A stretch of DNA of 64,000 nucleotides from JAYZQT01 sp964412235 (lineage in GTDB: Bacteria; Pseudomonadota; Alphaproteobacteria; MPNO01; UBA830), in assembly GCA_964412235.1 (NCBI GenBank), contig CAYPNT010000003.1, positions 42,205-106,204 of the forward strand. Reading direction: 5' to 3'. Shown one piece after another: positions 34,573 through 43,009 of this stretch (positions are counted from its first letter, which is position 1; every line of letters begins with the position of its first letter). The notes below the pieces were generated by a model. It had not been told where the DNA came from, did no database searches, and was given only the letters and a program-made list of their open reading frames with translations. The position numbers and the translations under genes are program-made.

Positions 34573-35610
34573 TTATCGGGGTTTACTTATCGAGCGCGCT
34601 TGCTTTACAGCCTCATCAGCCATCAACTTTCTAACCCGTGCCACCGCCATATCATGGCTATAAAGATATTCTTTTCTATCTGCGTCTTTCGCCATTCGTT
34701 CAGTAAGCAGCCGGTCTTGTTCTAATACGTGCCAATGCCTCCCCTCCAAACGGGTCTTATACAAGAAACGCCAGACGTAGCGCTGCCAACCAGAAACTTT
34801 GCGGTGCCGCCAAAAGAAGCACGCGGAAGAAATTTCATCGATGGGTGTAACGTGAAAAACAATTCCAAAATTACCTCCTGGGCCTCCAGTCACAGGATAA
34901 GGAATTTCAAGACAAACCGCTTGAAAATCCGCGTCATACCATTCTGACCAATCGAAATTTACATCCCTTTGCCCTTTTTTTTGAAAAACAAACCCGCTCT
35001 CCGTTTCGTTAGTTTCAAACTCAGCTTCCTTTGATCCTACAGCCATCGAATGCGAGTCCTGGTGCAAGAAAACTCCATGCATCGGATCCATGTTATTATC
35101 TATTAGAAAACGGTAGGGACATCGCCATTCGGCATAAGAAAGAAATCGATCAAATTTATTACTAGTCAGTCTTTCGGGAAGCCGCAGTGGGGCCACTGGC
35201 GTAACACCACCATCGCCCAACCAAGCAAATACCGCACCGTGGCGTTCCTCAATGGGGTAGGTACGGACTGCCGACCTACCGACAAGATCACATTCGGGTT
35301 CTCCGGGCACTTTTGCGACGGTTCCATCTACGAGAACCTCTAAACCATGGTATGCGCAAGTAAGGCGATCACCATCATTGCGACCTATAGATAGGGGTGC
35401 CCCTCGATGGGGACAACGGTCATCATGGAGGTGCAAAGCCCCACCATTATCGCGCCAAAGCACGAGCTCCCTGCCCCAACGGGTAAGTGATAATGGCCGC
35501 GTTCCAACGCTATCGCCTGGACAGATTCCGTACCATCGGTTCATTAGACCGGTGTCAAGTATCTGTTGTGCCCTTTTATTCAAACGATACCGCGGAGGTC
35601 CTTTAGTCAT
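34573..35610 (-). CDS. Rieske aromatic ring-hydroxylating oxygenase, alpha subunit (copy 1)
   Basis: 345 aa from the ATG at 35610; a TTG at 35637 would overlap the preceding gene and is less likely. The Rieske motif is C-x-H ... C-x2-H in DRCPHRGAPLSIG and LTCAYHGLEV. The mononuclear-iron 2-His-1-Asp region is DNNMDPMHGVFLHQDSH. The size and single-component layout match phenoxybenzoate/vanillate-type and other alpha-only oxygenases. It needs an external ferredoxin reductase; none is encoded nearby. It lies 16 bp after the unusual fusion protein, and a second Rieske alpha subunit lies on the other side of it. Confidence 0.93.
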   Translation of the reverse strand: MTKGPPRYRLNKRAQQILDTGLMNRWYGICPGDSVGTRPLSLTRWGRELVLWRDNGGALHLHDDRCPHRGAPLSIGRNDGDRLTCAYHGLEVLVDGTVAKVPGEPECDLVGRSAVRTYPIEERHGAVFAWLGDGGVTPVAPLRLPERLTSNKFDRFLSYAEWRCPYRFLIDNNMDPMHGVFLHQDSHSMAVGSKEAEFETNETESGFVFQKKGQRDVNFDWSEWYDADFQAVCLEIPYPVTGGPGGNFGIVFHVTPIDEISSACFFWRHRKVSGWQRYVWRFLYKTRLEGRHWHVLEQDRLLTERMAKDADRKEYLYSHDMAVARVRKLMADEAVKQARSISKPR

Positions 35611-35626
35611 AACTGAACTTTCGCAT

Positions 35627-36247
35627 TTAACCGCCAAGCCGTTTCATTATTTTTGGAAAGTTTTCCGCTGTCCACAACTCACCATCCGGTGTGTGTGACC
35701 CCTTTTCATTTAGAGATTGGACAATCTCCTGAATGTCTTGAATACCTTCGCCAAAAATGTCCTCCAAAGCATCTCCCAAATTCATTTCATATTCAGTAGG
35801 TGTACCAGAACCCGACTGCCATTGCTCCAGAAATAAACCATTGTGCGGGAGCCTCGGATGATTGCCCCCACCGGCCCGACTATTAATTCCAGAACCTTGC
35901 TCGTCTCCTTTCATGTTTCCTGCCCGACGTTCTCGAGATTCTTTCGATAGACGCGACCTTACCGGCACAAAATCGTAGCTTATATAAGCCTCTGTTCGGA
36001 ACACACCCCATGCGTATTTTTCAAGAGAGACGTTAATAGCCTGCAACCTCTCAGAAGGGAATCGCAGCGTCACAATTTGGCCGATCCCCATCACCACGTT
36101 CCATGAAACGATTTCAACACCCTCTGGCGGAAAATTCTCCCACCAGCCACGCTCGTCGAGTTTCGTTTGAAACTCGTTTAGCGCCTGTGCCTGATCATGT
36201 CGCAAAAACACAGTTAGCATAATATTCTCGTCTTTGATGTCATTCAT
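35627..36247 (-). CDS. Fusion of a ferredoxin-like domain and a recombinase-like HTH domain
   Basis: 206 aa. The N-terminal part (about 10-95, MLTVFLRHDQAQALNEF to AYISYDFVPV) looks like a compact alpha/beta ferredoxin-like module. A polar linker (about 100-130) follows. The C-terminal 70 residues (NGLFLEQWQSGSG, then LEDIFGEGIQDIQEIVQSLNEKG and TPDGELWTAENF) resemble the short recombinase-like helix-turn-helix proteins often encoded beside Rieske oxygenases. No recombinase catalytic domain is present, so this is not a mobile element. It lies between two Rieske alpha genes (44 and 16 bp away). It may be an accessory subunit or regulator; this is inference. Confidence 0.75.
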   Translation of the reverse strand: MNDIKDENIMLTVFLRHDQAQALNEFQTKLDERGWWENFPPEGVEIVSWNVVMGIGQIVTLRFPSERLQAINVSLEKYAWGVFRTEAYISYDFVPVRSRLSKESRERRAGNMKGDEQGSGINSRAGGGNHPRLPHNGLFLEQWQSGSGTPTEYEMNLGDALEDIFGEGIQDIQEIVQSLNEKGSHTPDGELWTAENFPKIMKRLGG

Positions 36248-36291
36248 TTTGCAAACCTCTTGCGTTACATGCTGAACGCCTGTTTATGGTT

Positions 36292-37359
36292 TTACTCTCT
36301 GACCGACAGGGCGGGAGAAACCCAAGCTTTCGGATCATTTGTTCGAATTTTATCGTTCAAAATTCCTCGGAACTGCAACGGTGCATTATCGATATTGATA
36401 TCCACAACAGGTCTATCACCGTAGCTTTCTATAGCACTTTGTTGACGCTCTAGTACGACAACATCCTCCATAAAAGTCTGTAGGCCGCCATTTTCTAATA
36501 TTTCTGAAACAGCGCTGTCATCAAGTTTAAAATTGCGTGAAAATGCCCAATGGTAATGGGTGCTAGTCTCTGTTTCCGGGGTAATGATGTGGTTTGACCA
36601 CATTGAAATACCAGAAGATCTGTTACCATCAGGCGCGCCCGACCCTGCATCAGCACAACCAATATCGAGCGTAACAGTGGTCGGACATTGCCATTTAATC
36701 AACTGCCATCGATCCACAAGGCCGGTAAATTTGCGGGCATTGTCATACATAGGGGGAGCTGTAAATCCCAACATCCATCGTTCCACTCTGATTGCGTCTC
36801 CCTCACGAGATGTTTTTACGGGAACTAAGGCCTCTTTTGGATCCCCCGCAATAGTATCTTTATGGATGTAACTTACGTGTGTCAGGTCGAGCAGGTTATC
36901 TATTAAAAGCCGATAATCGGCCTTCATATGAATGTGGCCACCCGTTGTTGTCCAATCGGGGGCATCCAACCAAGGCAATTTTGGAATTTCGGATTCTTCG
37001 GCTCGATCGGTCTCACCGCACCAGATCCAAATCATCCCATAACGTTCACACACCGGATACGAGCGCACGAAAGCTTCGGGCGGCACCCGGCTTTGGCCTG
37101 GCACCCGCATGCATTCCCCAGCAGCATTAAATTCTAGCCCATGATAGGCGCACTGAAGCCTTTCTCCATGGATTTTTCCCAATGAAAGTGGCACGTGCCG
37201 ATGACAACATCGATCTTCAACAGCTGCCGGTCGACCGTTTTTTTCTCGCCATAAAACCACAGCTTCGGACAATATAGTCTTTGCCAAGGGAACACCTTCA
37301 GCAAGATCACCAGCCCAACATGCGGCGTACCACGCATTTCGTAAAAACGGTGAGTTCAA
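36292..37359 (-). CDS. Rieske oxygenase alpha subunit, vanillate O-demethylase-like (copy 2)
   Basis: 355 aa. It begins with FLRNAWYAACWAGDL, typical of VanA/TsaM-type oxygenases. The Rieske cluster ligands lie in DRCCHRHVPLSLG and LQCAYHGLEF, and the catalytic iron site is DNLLDLTHVSYIH. Members demethylate or hydroxylate methoxy- or methyl-aryl acids with electrons from a VanB-like reductase, which is not present in the window. It differs clearly in sequence from the Rieske protein at 34.6-35.6 kb, so the two are not a recent duplication. The gap to the SDR upstream is 12 bp. Confidence 0.94.
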   Translation of the reverse strand: MNSPFLRNAWYAACWAGDLAEGVPLAKTILSEAVVLWREKNGRPAAVEDRCCHRHVPLSLGKIHGERLQCAYHGLEFNAAGECMRVPGQSRVPPEAFVRSYPVCERYGMIWIWCGETDRAEESEIPKLPWLDAPDWTTTGGHIHMKADYRLLIDNLLDLTHVSYIHKDTIAGDPKEALVPVKTSREGDAIRVERWMLGFTAPPMYDNARKFTGLVDRWQLIKWQCPTTVTLDIGCADAGSGAPDGNRSSGISMWSNHIITPETETSTHYHWAFSRNFKLDDSAVSEILENGGLQTFMEDVVVLERQQSAIESYGDRPVVDINIDNAPLQFRGILNDKIRTNDPKAWVSPALSVRE

Positions 37360-37371
37360 CTTTCGTCCCCC

Positions 37372-38130
37372 TCAATGCATTATCATCCCGCCATCAACGA
37401 CAATTGCCTGGCCGGTCACAAAATCGGAAGCAGGAGATGCCAGATAAATAAGAGTACCAATTAAATCATTTGGTGTTTGTTCCCGCTTCATCGCCCTGCC
37501 ATTCAGACTTAAGTTAACGTAAAATTCGAGCTTTTCTCGCTGCGCCTCGATTTGGTCACTCATTGTAAACCCGGGCGCGATCGTATTAACCCTGATCCCG
37601 TCACCACCTAACTCCCGCGCAAGAGATTTAGTCATCGCGTCTATCGCTCCCTTTGATGCCACATAGTGGAGCATCAAAGGTACACCTGAGTATATTGTGC
37701 TTGATGAAATGTTGACTATCTTCCCATACGATTTTTGCTTCATAACGGGTACGACCGCCTTAATACTGTTAAAAACACCGCGCGTATTTATAGCCATTAC
37801 TTTGTCCCATTCTTCCCCACCGATCTCCAGAAAACTTCTACGTTCAAGCGCGGCAAATAATGCGGCATTAGTCACGAGTATATCCACTGAACTGAATGCG
37901 GACACGGTCTCTTCAACCACCGCCTCACAAGCGGCAAGATCGGTAACGTCCGCCTTTATACCGATGGCATTTCCGCCTGCCTTTTCTATAGCTGCAACAG
38001 CGGAACTAGTATCGAGTATGTCGGTTAAACATACTTTTGCACCCTCCTCAGAGAGTGCACGCGCATAAACAGCGCCAATTCCCTGTGCTGCTCCCGTAAC
38101 AATGGCTACTTTACCTTCGAGCTTAGGCAT
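37372..38130 (-). CDS. Short-chain dehydrogenase/reductase (SDR)
   Basis: 252 aa from the ATG at 38130, preceded by GGAG at suitable spacing (an ATG 12 bp upstream is less well placed). The cofactor motif is VTGAAQGIG, NAALFA is the NAG-like structural motif, and the catalytic triad is Ser in VNISSSTIYSG plus Tyr and Lys in YVASKGAID. Classical SDR proteins of this length oxidise alcohols with NAD(P)+. The location between the CoxL-like and Rieske genes suggests oxidation of a cis-diol or a ring alcohol in the same pathway. The 124-bp gap to the CoxL-like gene could contain a weak internal promoter. Confidence 0.93.
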   Translation of the reverse strand: MPKLEGKVAIVTGAAQGIGAVYARALSEEGAKVCLTDILDTSSAVAAIEKAGGNAIGIKADVTDLAACEAVVEETVSAFSSVDILVTNAALFAALERRSFLEIGGEEWDKVMAINTRGVFNSIKAVVPVMKQKSYGKIVNISSSTIYSGVPLMLHYVASKGAIDAMTKSLARELGGDGIRVNTIAPGFTMSDQIEAQREKLEFYVNLSLNGRAMKREQTPNDLIGTLIYLASPASDFVTGQAIVVDGGMIMH

Positions 38131-38254
38131 TGTTTGCTCCATCTATTTAGTTAAATATAATACTCGAAATATGCATAGAACCAAGAAAGTGGCGAACGAA
38201 TCAATTGCTAATGCCTTTAAAGTGCTAAAACCCAATTAGTGCAACCCCATTTGC

Positions 38255-40615
38255 TCACTCTTGTTCGTTACGGCTATCGCTATTATGGACAATCCAAAAG
38301 AGTTTTTCAGAAGTAATTGGCATTTGTATATTTGTGATCTTCTCTCCTTTTAATGCATCGCAAACAGCATTTGTTAATGCACCAGTTGCAGAAACTGTCG
38401 CCCCTTCGCCACCACCCTTGACACCAAGAGGATTGTTTTCGGTAGGCACCTCATGCAAGGCAGTGTTGAAATAGGGCACATCATCCGCACGCAAAAGGCC
38501 ATAGTCGAGAAACGAACCCGTGATTAGTTGACCGGTCTCCGTATCATACACGCCATTTTCAATAACTGCCTGCCCAACACCCTGAACAATTGAGCCGTGT
38601 GCCTGCCCGGTCAATATCATAGCATTAATAGCTCGCCCAGGATCGTCTACCGTCGTATGGGCAACTATCTTTAATTCACCTGTTTCTTTATCTATTTCTA
38701 CTTCCGATACAGCGGCACCATTAGGAAACGCGGCGGAGCGCCCCTTGAACACAGCATCTCCCGATAATGACCCGCGAGTTGATGCCTTCGCTACATTGTA
38801 CAAGCTAACGGTCTTGTCTGTTCCCGTTACACAAAACTTCCCTTCGGAAAATAAAATATCTTCAGGGGCAACCTCGAGAATACTTGAAGCAATCTTTCTA
38901 CCTTCAGAAAGCAACTCATCTGCGGCTTCTCTGATAACTATTCCGCCCAGGCGCATCGATCGATCAGAATGGGAACCGCCCCCCATCGCTACCGCATCGG
39001 AATCCCCCGTTATAATAATTACGTCCTCTTCTGGAACACCCAGAACCTCCGCAAGGTATTGAGAAAATACTGTTTCGTGGCCCTGTCCACTCGATTGTGT
39101 CCCAATTGTTAAAATAGCCGTTCCGGTACCCTCGACAGTTATATCGGCAAATTCTATTGGTGCACCTACAGGCGCCTGAATGTATGAAGCATAACCTATT
39201 CCTCGTAATTTTCCGGCTGCGGCGGCGGATCTACGACGTAACTCAAAGTCAGTCCAAGATGCCTTTTTTGTTGTAATATCTAGGATGTTTTCAAACTCAC
39301 CACTGTCATAGGTCGTCCCCATTGGATTGGTTACCGGAAAACTATGGCGAGGTATTAAATTTCGTCGTCGCAACTCAATCCGATCAATACCGATTTTCAT
39401 CGACGCTATATCAATTAATCTTTCGGTGACATGAATTGCTTCAGGACGACCAGCGCCGCGGTACGGACCAGTTGGCACAGTATTTGTCAGAACACCACGG
39501 ATTCGGGCGTAACAAGCTTCAATATTGTATACTGAGGTCAGTAGCCGCGGGCCGTTTGATAGGGGTACAAACGATACAGTATGAGAACCTAAATTACCGA
39601 TTAATTCAGCCCGCACTGCCAGGAACTTGCCATTTTTATCAAGGGCAAGGGCCGCGTGAGTGCGCAAATCTCTGGCTTGATAATCGGATATGAACGCCTC
39701 AGAACGGGTTCCTAGCCATTTAACCGGCTGGCCTATCCGCTTTGCGGCCCAACAAACGATTGCAAATTCTGGATAAAGCATATTTCGTGGTCCAAAACCA
39801 CCACCAACATCTTTTGAGACAACCCGTACTTTTGAGGGATCTAACTTGAACATCATCGCGAGAATAGCCTTGTGGCGATGAACACCCTGACCCCCGGCAT
39901 AAAGTGTCAGTTTTCCCTGAACCGGGTTCCATTCGCCAAGCGCCGCTCGCGGCTCCATTTGGCAATTAACAACCCGATTATTGATAAACTTTTCCTCGAC
40001 AATATGGTCGGCGTTCTGAAACACTTCCGCAACGGCCCGCTCGTCGCCCTGATCCGCATCCAGGGCAATATTTCCGATACAGTTTTTCCATATTCTAGGT
40101 GCACAGGGCTCCAATGCGGCTAGCGCATCCGTAACGACAGGTAATATCTCGTAGTCAACAATGACCACTTCGGCGGCAGCCTCCGCTTGTCTAGCGGTGT
40201 TGGCAACTACGACAGCAACAACCTCTCCTACGTGTCTAACTTTTTCTCTCACTATAGGCGGTTGGGGATGCTCAAAAGGTTCCGAGCCATCACGGTTTGT
40301 AAAGGCCTTGTCCTGCCAACTCACAGCGCCCGCTGGATTGGCGCCATGATTGAGATCGAGCATACCGTCCTCTACGTAATCTTGACCTGTGAGGATCGCA
40401 ACAACGCCATTCATTACACTTGCTTCAGTGACGCCTACATCGATTAAATTGGCGTGTGCATGAGGCGATCGAACCATTACCGCATGGTATTCACCAAACG
40501 AATTGATATCATCGGAATACGTTCCTTCCCCGCGAAGAAAACGTTTGTCCTCAATCCGCGGCTTTACAGCCCCGCGCGCACCGAGCGGTGTATTAGTCAT
40601 TTGTTCTAAGGGCAT
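38255..40615 (-). CDS. Xanthine dehydrogenase/CoxL-type molybdenum hydroxylase large subunit, orphan
   Basis: 786 aa, full length. Typical features are GARGAVKPRIEDKRFLRGEGTYSDD, DVGGGFGPRNMLYPEFAI, TGPYRGAGRPEA at the active site (not the AYxCSFR of true form I CO dehydrogenase) and the catalytic glutamate in VKGGGEGATVS. It would hydroxylate an aromatic or heterocyclic ring at a CH position, using water. Such enzymes need an FeS subunit (CoxS type) and usually an FAD subunit (CoxM type); neither is adjacent. Its start overlaps the end of the UbiD gene by 23 bases, so translation is probably coupled. Confidence 0.93.
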   Translation of the reverse strand: MPLEQMTNTPLGARGAVKPRIEDKRFLRGEGTYSDDINSFGEYHAVMVRSPHAHANLIDVGVTEASVMNGVVAILTGQDYVEDGMLDLNHGANPAGAVSWQDKAFTNRDGSEPFEHPQPPIVREKVRHVGEVVAVVVANTARQAEAAAEVVIVDYEILPVVTDALAALEPCAPRIWKNCIGNIALDADQGDERAVAEVFQNADHIVEEKFINNRVVNCQMEPRAALGEWNPVQGKLTLYAGGQGVHRHKAILAMMFKLDPSKVRVVSKDVGGGFGPRNMLYPEFAIVCWAAKRIGQPVKWLGTRSEAFISDYQARDLRTHAALALDKNGKFLAVRAELIGNLGSHTVSFVPLSNGPRLLTSVYNIEACYARIRGVLTNTVPTGPYRGAGRPEAIHVTERLIDIASMKIGIDRIELRRRNLIPRHSFPVTNPMGTTYDSGEFENILDITTKKASWTDFELRRRSAAAAGKLRGIGYASYIQAPVGAPIEFADITVEGTGTAILTIGTQSSGQGHETVFSQYLAEVLGVPEEDVIIITGDSDAVAMGGGSHSDRSMRLGGIVIREAADELLSEGRKIASSILEVAPEDILFSEGKFCVTGTDKTVSLYNVAKASTRGSLSGDAVFKGRSAAFPNGAAVSEVEIDKETGELKIVAHTTVDDPGRAINAMILTGQAHGSIVQGVGQAVIENGVYDTETGQLITGSFLDYGLLRADDVPYFNTALHEVPTENNPLGVKGGGEGATVSATGALTNAVCDALKGEKITNIQMPITSEKLFWIVHNSDSRNEQE

Positions 40616-42140
40616 ATAGCCCGTCGCCTATACGATCGAGCGACCCAACACTACGGAGTGACTCTAAGGCGCGAACAATTTCGCGCCCATCCCGCGTACC
40701 TACTGCGGCCATTATCTCCCCAAACGACAGAGGTTTTTCACTCAGTGCCTCTTCCACGTTTTTGTGCGTCTTACCACCAAAACCGCTAAAGCGTGGAACA
40801 GTATGAGATAGGGAAACCTCCCCAAGGGGAAGGGTAAGGTCAAAGCCTGCCTTCGCGCCCGTTCGTTTTTCACCAAGTGAGGGATCTAATGGCAAGGTTC
40901 GAAAACCACTTTCTACAACCAAATCTCTGTCAGCTTGAAAGCGTGTGGCGAGGGCCCAATCCAGTTGAGCATCGTTAAATATATCCACGTCCGGATCAAC
41001 AACGAATATATTCTTCGAGTTGGCAAGAGACCCCATAACGGCAGAAATAGCGTTGCGGGCCTCGCCGGGCATCCTTTGTTTAAGGGCCACGCGTACGTTA
41101 AAGCTTCCGCCGGAAGACGTTGTTATATGAACCCCGACCGGCTCTCGTACAGCAGCCTGCAAAGCTCTCCAGACTGTTACTTCGGCTCGGATGGCGTTGA
41201 GTTGGGTGGTGTCCGTTCGGCCAATATGTTCACCCGAAATCGTCGAAGTCTGAAATAACGCATCTCGTCGTTGCGTAATGGCGGTCACATGGAACACTGG
41301 ATTTAGTCTCATGGCTCCATAATATCCGAGAAACTCTCCGTAGGGCCCTTCGGGTTCAATATATCCACGCTCGTCAAGATATCCCTCTATAACGTACTCG
41401 GCATCTGCGGGAATTCGGATATTATTAGTCACGCACCGAACAACGGGTAAGGGCGCGCCACGCATACTTGCAACGATTGATAGTTCATCCAATGGTAATC
41501 TCATTACAGCCGCAACGTGATCACTTGGATGCGCACCTATGACAAACGAGATCGGCAATCGGTTTCCATTCGCCACACATTTCTCGTAGATGGCCTTTAA
41601 ATCTGAGGGTGCCGCTAAATCGATCCCTGTCTCCCGCGCCCCACGCAACATTAGTCTGCGTGCACCAGTGTTGGTCCAGCCCGTATCGGGGTCGATGACA
41701 TAGTCTAGTGACGCCGAAATATATGGAGCGCCATCTCTTTCGTGCTGCAAGTGAATAGGTAGCGTAGTTAGATCAATATCGTTCTCTAGTAAAATCACTT
41801 CATGCACTGGCGCCTCGGCCGATTCTAGCTCAACAATTTTCTGGAGCTTTTCAAGCCGTCGATTTACCTCCGAAAGCAACTCTTCAGGCTCAATATTAAA
41901 TGCCTTTGCTATGCGGCTACGGGCACCCGTCATACTTCCAATAAGTTCTGTTTTTTCCGGCCCCACTTTCTTAAAAAAAACCGCCCGCTCATTTCCATCC
42001 ATTTTCTGTGGGACGTCCGCCAGTGCTATTGGTTCCTCAACCACCTCGACCTCGCCCTCATCGATCATGCGTTCGACAAACCGGCGCAATCGGAAGACGT
42101 CTAAATCCGGAACTAGTTCATTTGTGCGGGTTGTTTCCAT
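40593..42140 (-). CDS. UbiD family decarboxylase with C-terminal extension (second of three)
   Basis: 515 aa from the ATG at 42140, preceded by GGGAGA (an ATG-like start 36 bp upstream is less likely). UbiD motifs include APVHEVILLENDIDLTTLPIHLQ, GARRLMLRGARETGI around the prFMN-contact arginine, IPADAEYVIEGYLDERG and PEGPYGEFLGYYGAM. About 65 residues after the fold's usual end form an extra segment (from HTVPRFSGFGGKTHKNV to IGDGLYALR) that reads like a winged-helix-type module. It starts the UbiD-CoxL-SDR-Rieske-RidA operon. Substrate is unknown; decarboxylation of a hydroxylated aromatic acid is plausible. Confidence 0.92.
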   Translation of the reverse strand: METTRTNELVPDLDVFRLRRFVERMIDEGEVEVVEEPIALADVPQKMDGNERAVFFKKVGPEKTELIGSMTGARSRIAKAFNIEPEELLSEVNRRLEKLQKIVELESAEAPVHEVILLENDIDLTTLPIHLQHERDGAPYISASLDYVIDPDTGWTNTGARRLMLRGARETGIDLAAPSDLKAIYEKCVANGNRLPISFVIGAHPSDHVAAVMRLPLDELSIVASMRGAPLPVVRCVTNNIRIPADAEYVIEGYLDERGYIEPEGPYGEFLGYYGAMRLNPVFHVTAITQRRDALFQTSTISGEHIGRTDTTQLNAIRAEVTVWRALQAAVREPVGVHITTSSGGSFNVRVALKQRMPGEARNAISAVMGSLANSKNIFVVDPDVDIFNDAQLDWALATRFQADRDLVVESGFRTLPLDPSLGEKRTGAKAGFDLTLPLGEVSLSHTVPRFSGFGGKTHKNVEEALSEKPLSFGEIMAAVGTRDGREIVRALESLRSVGSLDRIGDGLYALRTND

Positions 42141-42214
42141 ATTTATTTCTCCCACTCCAGACCGTAGTGTAATCAACTACGGAACTGATAGAAATCAAAC
42201 AATGGAGTCAAAGA

Positions 42215-43009
42215 GTGCCAAACCCCGCACCCGGTTTTAAAAAAAACCCAAACCGAAAAATCCATTTTGAACCGTCTCCGAGAAGGGTTCGTGTTAAAAT
42301 GGGGGACGAATGTATTGCGGATTCAACTGAAATGATGTTGATGCGTGAAACAGGGCACCTGCCCGTATATTACTTTCCGACCAAGGATGTGCGAGCAGAT
42401 CTGCTAACTCCGACAGATCACTCCAGTTATTGCTCATACAAAGGAGTGGCATCATACTGGGCAGTAAAGGTAGGCAATAGAAAAAGCGAAAACGCTGTTT
42501 GGGGCTACAAGGCGCCCTACGACGAAATGGTCGAAAACAAGCTCCAGGAATACCGTGCTTTCTATTGGGATAAGGCGGATCACTGGTTCGAAGAAGATGA
42601 GGAAATTTTTGTTCACCCACGTGATCCATATAAACGCGTAGACGTAATACACTCATCAAGGGAAGTAAAAATTATTCTGGCGGGAAAAACTGTCGCGACA
42701 AGCAATAGAGCAAGCTTCTTATTCGAAACTGACCTCCCGACGCGTTATTACCTCCCCGCGGAGGACGTACTAATGGATTTCCTTATTAAAACCGATACAA
42801 CAACACAATGCCCATATAAGGGGCTCGCAAACTATTGGTCAGCCCAAATACAGGGACAACTTTATGAGGACATCGCATGGTCTTACTTAAATCCGATCCC
42901 GGAGTGCCCAAAAATTAAGAACCTGTTTTGTTTTTTTAATGAAAATATCGACGCTATCTACATAGACGGTAACAGAACAGAAAAACCTACAACCAAATGG
43001 TCTAGGTAA
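42215..43009 (+). CDS. Tandem DUF427 domain protein
   Basis: 264 aa with two DUF427 repeats. Repeat 1 (about 15-125) shows RKIHFEPSPRRVRVK, LPVYYFPTKDVRADLL and YCSYKGVASYWAVKVG. Repeat 2 (about 145-260) shows RVDVIHSSREVKIILAGKTVATS, LPTRYYLPAEDVLMDFL and CPYKGLANYWSAQIQG. The family is a small beta-barrel of unknown biochemical role; many genomes carry single-domain copies. It lies divergent to the UbiD operon with 74 bp between starts and overlaps the CitE-like gene by 8 bp at the 3' ends. A role with the UbiD operon is only inferred from position. Confidence 0.88.
   Translation: MPNPAPGFKKNPNRKIHFEPSPRRVRVKMGDECIADSTEMMLMRETGHLPVYYFPTKDVRADLLTPTDHSSYCSYKGVASYWAVKVGNRKSENAVWGYKAPYDEMVENKLQEYRAFYWDKADHWFEEDEEIFVHPRDPYKRVDVIHSSREVKIILAGKTVATSNRASFLFETDLPTRYYLPAEDVLMDFLIKTDTTTQCPYKGLANYWSAQIQGQLYEDIAWSYLNPIPECPKIKNLFCFFNENIDAIYIDGNRTEKPTTKWSR

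Noticed and set aside
35627..36247. Remnant of a site-specific recombinase or mobile element
   Set aside because: No catalytic serine/tyrosine recombinase domain, no inverted repeats or target duplications, and the gene lies cleanly inside an operon.
38255..40615. Aerobic carbon monoxide dehydrogenase (CoxL form I)
   Set aside because: The active-site loop reads PYRGAGR instead of AYxCSFR and no coxS or coxM flanks it.
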